From Eimeria necatrix (Eukaryota > Apicomplexa > Conoidasida > Eucoccidiorida > Eimeriidae), in the NCBI RefSeq assembly GCF_000499385.1, contig NW_013655269.1, positions 26,844-38,515 of the forward strand: a stretch of 11,672 nt of DNA, given 5' to 3'. The notes beneath the pieces were generated by a model. It worked only from the letters and a program-made list of their open reading frames with translations, had not been told where the DNA came from and ran no database searches. The position numbers were made by a program, and so were the translations under genes. Shown in pieces: positions 1-7,883 of the stretch (position 1 is its first letter; the number at the start of each line of letters is the position of its first letter).

Positions 1-1
1 C

Positions 2-132
2 CCGCTGGGCTTCGGCTATATAGACCCAGAGACTGCATGCAGCAGCATAGCAGCAGCAGCAGCAGACAGTCAGCAGCTCGCGGATTTGCTGCTGCAGGTC
101 CTCGAAGACATGCTGCCTCTCATTTCCTGGAG
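2..132 (+). CDS. Exon 1 of the left gene (partial at window edge)
   Basis: The frame starting at base 2 is open from the window edge. It reads PLGFGYIDPETA, a short Ala run from CAG repeats, then a Leu-rich amphipathic segment ending LPLISW. The donor is GGAG|gtcaga, leaving two bases of a codon. The next exon supplies one A to make Arg, so the phase closes. Reading on past the donor would give poly-Cys from the CTG tract, which is implausible. Confidence 0.55.
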
Positions 133-143
133 GTCAGACACCC

Positions 144-192
<49 letters not shown>

Positions 193-249
193 GCTGCTGC
201 TGCGTGCTGCTGTTCCTTATGCTGCTGCTGCTGCTGCTGCAGCTGCTCA

Positions 250-295
<46 letters not shown>

Positions 296-3200
296 TTTTA
301 GAAGAGCATTTGCGAGTGCATTAGCGGATGCCTGGTTTGCGAAAAGAGGGACTAAAAGGGTTTGAATAAACGCCCTTTTAGGGTTTCGAGGGTTTAGGGT
401 TTAGGGTTTAGGCGTTGGGAGCATGGTTTGCGAAAAGAGGGAATAGAAGTGTTTGAATAAACGCCCTTTTAGGGTTTCGAGGGTTTAGGGTTTAGGGTTT
501 AGGCGTTGGGAGCATGGTTTGCGAAAAGAGGGAATAGAAGTGTTTAGGGTTTAGGGTTTAGGGTTTAGGGTTTAGGGTTTGTGCAGAGGCGTGGTGGAGA
601 AGCGGTGTTTCGTGGAGAGTTTGCTGCAGTGGGTGGAAGCGGACTGCAGCGGCTGCAGCATTTACAGCAACTTGAGATATTCTCAAAACTTAATTTCTGC
701 TGCTTTCAAAAACAAATTTAAATGCACTTTGCCCACCGCCCGCAGCTTCTACTCGGGTGTACGTACACCCCAACCAGCTGCGCGGGGTGTACGTACACCC
801 CAAGCAGGTGTACGTACACCCCACGCAGGTGTACGTACACCCCGCAGAAAGGTCCGCCCAAACCCTAAACCCTAAACCCTAAACCCTAAACCCTAAACCC
901 TAAACCCTAATAACTTTAAGGCGGGGTTTGGGGGCGGCGCGGGGCGCCGCAGGACTGGGAGGGGGGCTTTGGGAGTCAGGAGGCGCGGCTGTGCGCTGCA
1001 GGCCGCCCAAACCCTAAACCCTAAACCCTAAACCCTAAAAGGTGGTTTTTCGCGCGCGTTTTTGTTCGGGCGTAGTTTCGTGTGGTTTTTTCGCGGGATT
1101 GTTCCTCGTTTGTTTTTCTTGATTTATTTTCTACTTTTAATTTATTTTTAATTTATTTTTAATTTATTTTTAATTCTTTTTTATTAATTTTCGCACAATA
1201 AAAAGACTTCAATGCTTTTGCTGCAGACTGTTGCTGGAGACCTCGCAGCCCATATTGCCCAGGGAAAAGAAAGAAAAGAAAAACAAAAAGAATTAATTCA
1301 AAAACTAGAAAGAGAAAAAGAACTTGGTGAATTATTTAATTAATTTAATTAATTTAATTTAATTAATTTAATTTAATTTAATTAATTTAATTCAATTTAA
1401 TTAATTTAAGTTAATTTAATATAATTAATTTAATATATTTAATTTAACGTAATTAATTTAAAAAGGAACTAAGTCAAAAAGGATTTAATTAATTGTTTTG
1501 TTTTTCATGTTAATTCAAAAACTGAAAAGCGAAAGGAATTTGGTAAATTATTTAATTAATTCAATTTAATTAATTTAATTCAATTAATTCAATTCGATTA
1601 ATTCGATTTAATTAATTTTGATTTAATTAATTCGATTTAATTAATTTAATTTAATTAATTCAATTTAGCTCAATTTGCATTTTGTCTTTTTGTATTTTTT
1701 AAGTTTTATTTTATTTCTTGTTTGTTTAATTATGTTTTTTGTTTTCTTTTGTTCCTTTCATTTATTTGTATTTGTTTGTTTAATTATATCTTTTTGCTTT
1801 ATTTAATTAATTAATTTATTTATTGAATCATATTTTATTTATTTATTTATTGAATTACATTCTTTCCTATTTCTTTGTCTCTTTATATCTTTGGCTCTTC
1901 TTTTCTTTTTCTGTATTTAAATCTTTCTGTGTTTTTTCTTTTTATCTTTTTAATTTTAAAATCCTTTTTATATCTTTTTGGCTCTTTTTTATTTCTTTTT
2001 TTTGTTTTTTGTTTATTTATATCTTTTCATATTTTTTGTTTATATCTTTTATCTTTTCTATCTTCTTGTGTTTTAATTTCTTTCTTTAATTTAAATCTTT
2101 TTACCTTTTTGTTATTTTAGATCTTTTTATCTTTTTGTTCATTTAAATCTTTTTATCTTTTATTTAAATCTTTTAATCTTTTTTATTTAAATATTTTAAA
2201 TTTCTTTTTGTCCTTTTATTTCTTTTTATGTCTTTTGTCCTTTTATTTCTTTTTATGTCTTTTGTCCTTTTATTTGTTTATATCTTTAATATCTTTTTTT
2301 CTATTTTTCCTTTTTATATCCTTTTTATCTTCTTTGCTTTTATTTCTTTTATTTCTTTTACCTTTTTGTTTATTTATTTCTTTTAATTTCTTTTGTATCT
2401 TTTTATTCTTTATCTTTCGTCTACTTTTTTCTTTTTATTTCTTTTGATATCTTACTTATTCTTTTCCTTTTATTTCTTTTATTTCTTTATCTTTTTATGT
2501 ATTTATTTATTCTATATCCTTTTATTTCTTTTAATCCTTTTGTTTATTTATTTTATTTATATCTTTTTTGTTTCTTTTTATACTTTTGTCCTTTTTGTCT
2601 TTTTATTTCTTTTTTTGTCTTTTGGCTTTTGCATTTTTCGTGTCTTTTATTTCTCTATTTTCTTTTTTCAGTTTTATTTCCTTTTTCCTTTTTATTTATT
2701 TTTTTCTTTTTCTTTGTTTTATTTCTTCTTTTTTTTTATATCTTTTAATTACTTTTAATTTCTTTTAATTTCTTTCATTTCACTTGACTTCTTTTACCTA
2801 TTTCATTTCATTTCATTTATTTCTTTTTCATTTTAAACGCTTCAATTCATCTCAGTTATTTTAATTTAATTTAATTTAATTTAATTTAAATTAATTTAAT
2901 TTAATTTAATTTAATTAATTTAACTAAATTAATATAATTAAATTAATCAATTTATTTTGTTTGAATTTCATTTCAGCTGAATGTTCCTTCAAACCCCAAA
3001 CCACAAAAATGCCAAATTTCGGAAAACCCTCGATGAGCCGCAGAGAGCTCCTCGCCCAGACTCAGGTAAACCCTAAACCCTAAACCCTAAACCCTAAACC
3101 CTAAACCCTAAACCCTAAACCCTAAACCCTCGGTTAGGCAGCCTCGCCTCTGAGCCGTTCAACTGCCAGCTGCCCCACAAACCCTCTTGAAAGCCTCAAA

Positions 3201-4935
3201 CCCTAAACCCTAAACCCTAAACCCTAAACCCTAAACCCTCGCGGTCTTTGGGGTTTCTCGTCTGGGGTATGAGCGAGAGTTTAGGGTTTGCGGGTGCTGC
3301 TGGTGGTTTAGAAGAAGAAAAAAGAAAATGAAAAAGAAGAAATAAATAAATTTGTGAAAAGAGATCTTGTTGAGGTGGACAGACACCCCGCGACTCCGCC
3401 GGAAACCCCACACTTTTTGGAAAAAGAAAAAAAAGAAAAAAAAGAAAAAAAAGAAAATCAAAAAAATGAAAAAAATGAAAAAAATGAAAAATCAAATTTC
3501 CATCAAAATAAACAACAACAAAACATTCTTCTCGAGTCTCCTCGCCAGCAAACGGATTCTTCCAGTCAGCAGCATTTTAAATTCTTTTTCTTTTTTCAAA
3601 TTTCTTTTTTTTCTTTTTTTAATTTCTTTTTTTAATTGCTTTTTCTCAATTTGTTCTTCATTTTCCCTTTTACACTTTTTCTCTCTTTAAGCCTTTTTGT
3701 CTCTTTTTTGTCTTCTTTCTTTTTCTTTCTTTCTACTGTCTTTTCTTCTCTTTTTTTTTCTTTTTGAATCTTTTTTTACATTTGTCTTGTCCCTTTTTGT
3801 ATCTTTTTTGTGTCTTTTTTGTTTCTTTTATATCTCCATTTAACATCTTTTTCGTCTCTTTTTTGTTTTGTTTTTAGTGCCTTTTTTGTCTCCTTTTTAT
3901 CTCTTTTTTGTCTCTTTTCTTAATCTCATTTGTCTCTTTTTTGTTTCTTTTTTGTCTCTTTTTCATTTCTTTTTTGTGTCTCCTTTTCATTTCTTTTATC
4001 TCTCTTTTGTTCTCTCTTTTTTCCTTTTTGATTTCTTTTTGTCTTTTTATTTTTTGTTTTTGTCTTTTTCATTTTTCCTTTTTGTCTTTCCTTTTATCCT
4101 TTTATCTTTTAATCTTTTAATCTTTTAATCTTTTTAATCTTTTAATCTTTTTAATCTTTTAATCTTTTAAATGTTTTAATCTTTTAAATCTTTAAATCTT
4201 TTTAATTTCTTCTCCCCTCTTTATCTCTTTTGTCTTCATCTATTTTCTCTTTTTCTTTTCATAACTCCCTTCAACTCTTTTAATTATGCCCTTCTTTTGC
4301 TTCCAATAGCAATTTAATTACTTTAATTATTTCCATTATCAAATTAATTAAATTAATTAAATTAATTAAATTAATTAATTTAATTTAATTAATTTAATTA
4401 TTTTAATTGTTTCTTTTTTCCCCTCAGAGCCTCCTGGGGGCCCCCCCTACACGTTGTGGCTGATGCAGGAGGGGGCCCCCCCCCCTAAACCCTTTTCTTT
4501 TGAAGAGGCCTTAAGGGGGGCCCCCCTGCCTCCAGTACCCCTTGACGAGTTATCTCCTGCAGCAGAAGGGGGCCCCCCAAGAGCAGCTAAACCCTCCCGA
4601 GGGGGCCCCTAGGGGGGGCCCCTGCTGCCTATACACCCGAACCCTGCAGGGGAGGACCCACTTTGGCAGCAGCAACACATTTAGCTGTGTCTCCTCCTTA
4701 CGCGCTGCTTCCGCAGCAGCAGCAGCAGCAGCAGCAGGAGCAGCAGCGGCAGCAGCTGCTGCAGCAGCAGCTGCAGCAGCAGCTGCAGCAGCAGCTGCAG
4801 CAGCAGCTGCAGCGGGAGCCGCTGACCAGTGGTCTGGGCGCTGCCTTCCAAAGGCCCTACTGCAGCAGCAGCAAACCTCGAGAGACACCGCAGCAGCGGC
4901 GCATGCGGCTGGGCCTCTGCAGCAGCCCCTCGCCC

Positions 4936-4986
<51 letters not shown>

Positions 4987-5075
4987 CTCCGGGTCTTGGC
5001 GAAAAAGGAAGTCTTCAGAGATGTCCAAGAAGACCCCCTGCTTTGGGAAATTAACACCAAAGACTTCAGCAGGGT

Positions 5076-5108
<33 letters not shown>

Positions 5109-5145
5109 AGTAAAACACGGCCAACGCAGCAAACGCGCCTTCTAG
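2..5145 (+). CDS. Six-exon gene, unrecognised protein (5' partial)
   Basis: Proposed join 2-132, 587-632, 1227-1326, 2977-3065, 4430-4548, 4650-5145. The total is 981 nt, an exact multiple of three, giving 326 residues plus a TAG; the 5' end lies outside the window. Each junction has GT and AG, and each exon is open only in the frame set by the previous one. Seen in order: residues 1-59, amphipathic, with YIDPET near the start and a Leu-rich helix (LADLLLQVLEDMLPL); 60-92, a Lys/Glu-rich helix likely to form a coiled coil; 93-122, with ECSFKPQ and SRRELLAQ; 123-161, Pro/Gly-rich with YTLWLM and PFSFEEAL; 163-326, poly-Gln, poly-Ala and poly-Ser tracts around an ordinary stretch (DVQEDPLLWEI). 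CSFKP/CTFKP motifs recur in protist cytoskeletal and flagellar proteins, but this is too short to assign a function. The first four exons are the best supported. The last two depend on less certain splice sites. Confidence 0.55.
145..293. repeat. CTG tract facing CAG tract (inverted repeat)
   Basis: There are fifteen CTG units at 145-189, interrupted CTG units at about 190-240, and then fourteen CAG units at 252-293. The two tracts are complementary and could fold into a long hairpin in DNA or RNA. Confidence 0.85.
333..545. repeat. 91-bp tandem repeat, about 2.3 copies
   Basis: Copies begin at 333, 424 and 515 with TGGTTTGCGAAAAGAGGGA. Each unit contains GAATAAACGCCCTTTTAGG and several TTTAGGG heptamers. 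The second and third starts are nearly identical, which suggests a recent duplication. Confidence 0.85.
542..581. repeat. Internal telomere-like TTTAGGG array
   Basis: A run of perfect TTTAGGG heptamers, ending a few bases before the exon 2 acceptor. Confidence 0.9.
587..632 (+). CDS. Exon 2 of the left gene (small, 46 nt)
   Basis: The acceptor is tttgtgcag, sitting directly at the end of a TTTAGGG array, and the donor is TGG|gtggaa. In the phase required by exon 1 it encodes GVVEKRCFVESLLQW. The alternative donor at 628/629 leads to an early stop in the next exon, and reading on to a donor near 755 puts exon 3 out of frame. The boundary at 632 is therefore chosen on phase. Confidence 0.45.
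756..841. repeat. Cluster of four GGTGTACGTACACC palindromes
   Basis: Perfect copies lie at 756-769, 786-799, 807-820 and 828-841, with start-to-start spacings of 30, 21 and 21 bp. Further copies occur at 5662-5675, 5805-5818 and 9706-9719, and one with a last-base mismatch at 10002-10015. The regular spacing would suit a protein-binding site or a young tandem array. Confidence 0.85.
860..1039. repeat. Two AAACCCT arrays around a GC-rich island
   Basis: Telomere-like heptamers lie at 860-910 and 1009-1039. Between them is a G-rich stretch with no recognisable coding frame. Confidence 0.9.
1227..1326 (+). CDS. Exon 3 of the left gene (charged helix)
   Basis: The acceptor is cttttgctgcag and the donor is CTTG|gtgaat, followed at once by AT-rich intron. 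It encodes TVAGDLAAHIAQG followed by a Lys/Glu/Gln-rich segment (KERKEKQKELIQKLEREKEL), typical of a long charged alpha helix. An ATG at 1212 lies in the same frame, so a transcript starting here is also possible. Without splicing, the frame would stop at TAA shortly after 1326. Confidence 0.55.
1327..2976 (+). other. Intron 3 of the left gene (AT- and T-rich)
   Basis: 1650 bp. It is TTAATTTAATT-type repeat at about 1337-1668, then about 1.1 kb of TTTTATTTCTTTT-like sequence almost without purines on the + strand (about 1680-2830), then TTTAATT repeat again (about 2858-2950) before the acceptor. The Phe/Leu-rich open frames here come from this composition. I see no gene. Confidence 0.55.
1680..2830. 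repeat. Long T/C-rich (polypyrimidine) low-complexity tract
   Basis: More than 1.1 kb of T runs punctuated by C, with irregular CTTTT and ATTTC motifs. It is strongly asymmetric between strands. Confidence 0.85.
2977..3065 (+). CDS. Exon 4 of the left gene (CSFKPQ motif)
   Basis: This is the best-defined exon of this gene. The acceptor is tttgaatttcatttcag and the donor is CAG|gtaaac. Only the frame using one base from exon 3 is open through the exon; the other two have stops. It encodes AECSFKPQTTKMPNFGK, then PSMSRRELLAQTQ. It is an island of balanced composition between a 1650-bp AT-rich intron and an AAACCCT array. Confidence 0.65.
3066..4429 (+). other. Intron 4 of the left gene
   Basis: 1364 bp. 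It begins gtAAACCCT, directly merging the donor with an AAACCCT array (3068-3130), and a second array lies at 3197-3239. Then come a GAAAAAAA-type purine run (about 3420-3490), a T/C-rich tract (about 3580-4260) containing a TTTTAATC repeat (about 4096-4205), and TTAATTAAA repeats (about 4340-4400). A small unnoticed exon within it cannot be excluded. Confidence 0.5.
4430..4548 (+). CDS. Exon 5 of the left gene (Pro/Gly-rich)
   Basis: A strong pyrimidine tract ends in ttcccctcagag. Using the second AG (4428-4429) keeps the phase of exon 4 and opens PPGGPPYTLWLMQEG, then PPPKPFSFEEALRG and PLPPVPLDE. Using the first AG would give a stop after 11 codons. The frame continues unspliced to a TAG at 4610-4612. 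The proposed donor CGA|gttatc at 4549 removes that stop. The G/C runs that encode Gly-Pro are the same repeat material seen elsewhere in the window. Confidence 0.45.
4549..4649 (+). other. Possible short intron 5, or a frameshift region
   Basis: The donor gttatc and acceptor accctgcag give 101 bp, far shorter than the other introns. Splicing joins two frames in phase and removes the TAG at 4610-4612. The stretch contains GGGGGCCCC runs, so an indel in the sequence or the assembly could explain the frame change equally well. Confidence 0.3.
4650..5145 (+). CDS. Exon 6 of the left gene (Q/A/S homopolymer tail)
   Basis: The acceptor accctgcag is followed by a frame open to a TAG at 5143-5145. 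It encodes GGPTLAAATHLAVSPPYALLP, a poly-Gln/LQQQ region (CAG tract 4714-4816), a Ser/Arg-rich linker, 16 Ala (4937-4984), then ELRVLAKKEVF and DVQEDPLLWEINTKDF, 10 Ser, and a basic C-terminus. The non-repeat parts read like protein in this frame only. The 18-bp palindromic array begins exactly at the stop codon. It could instead be a separate or frameshifted gene. Confidence 0.4.
4714..5105 (+). repeat. Coding CAG tracts
   Basis: The first is CAG plus a 12-bp CTGCAGCAGCAG array at 4714-4816, read as Gln/LQQQ. The second is sixteen CAG units at 4937-4984, read as Ala. The third is ten units at 5076-5105, read as Ser. All lie in one open frame. Confidence 0.85.
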
Positions 5146-5614
5146 TGTACAGACACCTGAGGTGTACAGACACCTCGAGGTGCCTGTACACCTCGAGGTG
5201 TCTGTACACCTCGAGGTGTATAGGCACCTCCAGGTGTACAGACACCTTGAGGTGTCTATACACCTCGAGGTGTATAGCCACCTCGAGGTGTACAGACACC
5301 TGGAGGTGTGCAGACACCTGGAGGTGTGCAGACAGCTGGAGGTGTCTATACACCTGGAGGTGTACATTGAGCTTGAGGTGTCTATACACCTCGAGGTGCC
5401 TATACACCTCGAGGTGTCTATACACCTCAAGGTGTGCAAGGCGTTGAGGTGTCTATACACCTCGAGGTGTACAGACACCTGGAGGTGAACAGACACCTGA
5501 GGTGTGCAGTGACTTGAGGTGTACAGACACCTGAGGGGCACAGTGAGTCTGAGGTGTACAGACACTTGGAGGTGCACAATCAGTTTGAGGTGTACAGACA
5601 CCTGGCGTTGTTTC
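5145..5614. repeat. Array of about 26 palindromic 18-bp units
   Basis: The consensus unit is close to GAGGTGTCTATACACCTC, an imperfect palindrome with half-sites GAGGTGT and ACACCTC. The central four bases vary (CTAT, ACAG, CTGT, GCAG). The unit length is a multiple of three and it lacks stops, so long Cys/Tyr/Thr/Ser- or His/Leu/Glu-type open frames appear on both strands. It starts at the TAG of the left gene. GGTGTACGTACACC copies sit just beyond its right end. Confidence 0.9.
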
Positions 5615-5867
5615 TTTTGGCTTCTGGGGTGTATAGGGAGGTCTGTAGAAAGGCGCTTTGGGGTGTACGTACACCTGCTGCTTTTTTTTGTTTTTTCCAC
5701 CAAGCCAAGGGGAATTTGGCCCTTTATTTGCTTCACTTTATTTGTTTTTTATTTTCTTTTCTTCTTTTTGCTTCATTGGCAAATTTATTCTTTAACGGGG
5801 CTGAGGTGTACGTACACCCGAACTCGCAGGCGCCCATCGGCCGCCGGGAACTCAAAAGGCCCTTTTA
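5615..5867. other. Intergenic stretch with two palindromes
   Basis: It holds GGTGTACGTACACC at 5662-5675 and 5805-5818 on either side of a T-rich segment. I see no gene. Confidence 0.6.
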
Positions 5868-6060
5868 GGGAATTTTTGAGAAAAGTTTGAGACATTTAAA
5901 AAGACTTTTTGGGAAAAGTTTGAAACATTTAAAAAGACTTTTGGGGTTTTTAAAAAGTAATTTAAAAGACTTTTTGGGAAATGTTTGAGACATTTAAAAT
6001 GACTTTTGGGGTTTCTAAAATGTAATTTAAAATGCTTTTTGTAATTACTTTGAAAGCGAT
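5868..6060. repeat. 33-bp-period AT-rich repeat
   Basis: Degenerate units contain AAGTTTGAGACATTTAAAA and GACTTTTTGGGAA. GA[GA]ACATTT recurs near 5888, 5922 and 5988, at one and two periods of 33-34 bp. From about 6060 to 6310 it decays into related ATTTTAAAAAG and TTTTGGGA sequence with no gene. Confidence 0.7.
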
Positions 6061-6315
6061 TAAAAGGCACTTTAAGAATTTTAAAAAGAATTTTAAAAAG
6101 GACTTCTTGAGGTCTTCAGAAGTCTTTTCAAAAGGACATTTTAGAAGCTTTTTGGGAATTTCCTTAGGGGACTTTTAGTGCAATTTAAATGGCATTTTGA
6201 AAAGCTTTAAATGGATCTTTTTGGGATCTTTTTTAGGAGTTTAAATGCTTTAAAAAGACACTTAAAATAAATTTAAAAGGTCCTTTAAAGGGGCTTTTCA
6301 AGGGCTTTCTAAGGG

Positions 6316-7380
6316 CCCTTTAGAGGCCTCGTGCGAGCCCCAAGGGGGCCCCAGGGGGGCCCCTTGGGGCCCCCCGGGGGCCCCTTGTAGGCCCCCAGAG
6401 TCCCCGTTGGGGCCCCTAGGGGCCCCCTAGGGGCCCCTCAGGGCATTATGGGTTTCTTTTGAAGTCCTTTAGAGGCATTTTGAAGGCCTGAACAGCTGGC
6501 GTAGAGGGGCCCCTAGGGGCCCCCGAGATTCTTTTAGAAAGGGGCCCCATTTGAGGCCCCTTTTGATGTCTTCTGGGTACTAAAACGGGCCCCAAATGGC
6601 CAATTTGAGGGTCATTGGGGGCCCCTTGAGGGGCCCCCCAGGGTCTTAGAAGAGCCTTTGGAGGGCATCTAGAGGGGCCCCCAAAAGGGCCTCTAAAGGG
6701 ACTTAATGGACTTTTAGGGGGGCCCCAGGGGGCCCCCCAAGAAGGTCTTAAAAGAACATTTAGAGGCCTAAATCCAGAGCCTTGAAGAGTCCCTTGAAGG
6801 GCCATTTAGCAGCCTCTAAAAGGCCTTAAAAGGGTCCCCTAATGGGCCTCCAGAGGGCCCAAGAGGGGCCCCCTTGGGGCCCCCAAAGGGCCCTCAAGGG
6901 CCCTTTGAAGGGCCCTCTGAGGGGGCCCCTCGAGGGCTTTTTGAGGCCCCCTAAGAGGCACTTTAATGTGGGTTTAGGGGCCCCTCTGCAGTCTCCAAGG
7001 GGGCCCCAGAAGCCCTTCTCAGTTGCCCATTTCTGTCCCTCAGGGGCCCTTCAGAGGCCCCTAAGGGGCCCCCAAGGGGCCTTTCAAAAGCCCCTTGAGG
7101 GCCCATTAGGGGCCCCTGAAGGGCCCTTTAAAAGCCCTTTAAGAGGCCCTTCGAAGGGTCTCTTTAAGGGCCCCTGAAGGGCTCTTGGGGGGCCCCCTCA
7201 GGGGCCCCTGGGGCCCCCTGGGGGCCCCTGAAGGCTCTCAAAAGAACACAAACGCACCTTAAACGCCTCCCCTGGGGCCCCCAGGGGCCCCCCTGGGGCC
7301 CCCCGGGGCCCCCCGGGGGCCCCCCGGGGCCCCCCGGGGCCCCCCGGGGCCCCCTGGGGGCCCCCGGGGCCCCTGGAGGG
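6316..7380. repeat. GGGGCCCC / AAGGGCCC repeat block
   Basis: About 1 kb of G4-6C4-6 palindromic runs separated by short variable spacers (TTTAGAGG, CCTTAAAAGG and similar), becoming almost pure CCCCCGGGG near 7280-7370. The Gly/Pro/Ala open frames on both strands come from this composition. It ends at the 3' end of the SET-like gene. Confidence 0.85.
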
Positions 7381-7391
7381 TGCAGTGGGGT

Positions 7392-7883
7392 TTAGTTTTC
7401 GCTTTCGGGGTCGGACTCGTCGAGGGCCTCGCTGCTGGGGTCTGGGCTGAGGGCCTCGCCCAAGTAATAAGCCACGGGAGACAGCCAAATTTCCCTTCTT
7501 ATCACTTCTCCTACATCGGGCCTATTCTCGGGCCAAGGCTCTTTGCTGAACCACTCGAAGAGGGACCAGGGGCCCCCCTCCTCGTCGCTGTCGGGGGCCC
7601 CCCCCTCTTCCTGGGGGCCCCCCTGGGGGCCCCCCCGCTCTTCCTGGGGGCCCCCCTCGGGGGCCCCCCCGGGGGCCCCCGGGGGCCCCCCGGGGGCCCC
7701 CGGGGCCCCGTTGGCCCGCGCGCGGGCCGCGCGGGCCAGCGCCACGGGGTTGTTCTCTTTGTTGACCCAATTGATCTCCGTGGCTTCGACAACTTCTTCA
7801 TCATCGGGAAAAGAAACTCCAAATCGAACTTCTTTGGTTAGTTCGAGAGGAGAGAAAAAGGCGCGAGCGGGTTCCGCGAAAAC
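7392..7883 (-). CDS. SET: SET-like gene, exon 2
   Basis: 163 codons and a TAA at 7392-7394. The acceptor is gcgctttttcgcag (AG at 7884-7885, + coordinates). Joining at phase 0 gives IKF-VFAEPARAFF, which fills the loop between the two halves of the NAP fold with no missing segment. The Gly/Ala/Pro insert is encoded by GGGGGCCC runs continuous in type with the flanking repeat block. Confidence 0.8.
   Translation of the reverse strand, partial: VFAEPARAFFSPLELTKEVRFGVSFPDDEEVVEATEINWVNKENNPVALARAARARANGAPGAPGGPPGAPGGAPEGGPQEERGGPQGGPQEEGGAPDSDEEGGPWSLFEWFSKEPWPENRPDVGEVIRREIWLSPVAYYLGEALSPDPSSEALDESDPESEN

Larger units (their letters stand above)
133..586 (+). other. Intron 1 of the left gene
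   Basis: 454 bp. It holds an inverted CTG/CAG pair, a short degenerate stretch, a 91-bp-period tandem repeat and a TTTAGGG array that runs into the acceptor. Confidence 0.45.
633..1226 (+). other. Intron 2 of the left gene
   Basis: 594 bp. It contains four copies of a 14-bp palindrome, two AAACCCT arrays (860-910 and 1009-1039) separated by a GC-rich stretch, and a TTTTTAATTTAT repeat at about 1131-1178. Confidence 0.4.

Noticed and set aside
579..875. 98-codon + strand frame ending in NPKP
   Set aside because: It overlaps exon 2 in the same frame but continues through the palindromes into AAACCCT repeat. The first part is better explained as a short exon with a donor at 632.
1823..2768. 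Several Phe/Leu-rich open frames resembling membrane proteins
   Set aside because: They come from T/C-rich low-complexity DNA in an intron, overlap in several frames, and have no charged loops or varied composition.
5145..5614. CRISPR-like regular array
   Set aside because: The units are contiguous without spacers, the surroundings are clearly eukaryotic, and no cas genes are present.
4681..5736. Longest open frame in the window (351 codons, minus strand), rich in Cys-x-x-Thr-Ser repeats
   Set aside because: It runs antisense through CAG tracts and the 18-bp array, whose unit is a multiple of three without stops. Several other frames on both strands are also open there.
6446..7177. Gly/Pro-rich open frames on both strands
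   Set aside because: They are produced by GGGGCCCC/AAGGGCCC repeats with no other coding signal.
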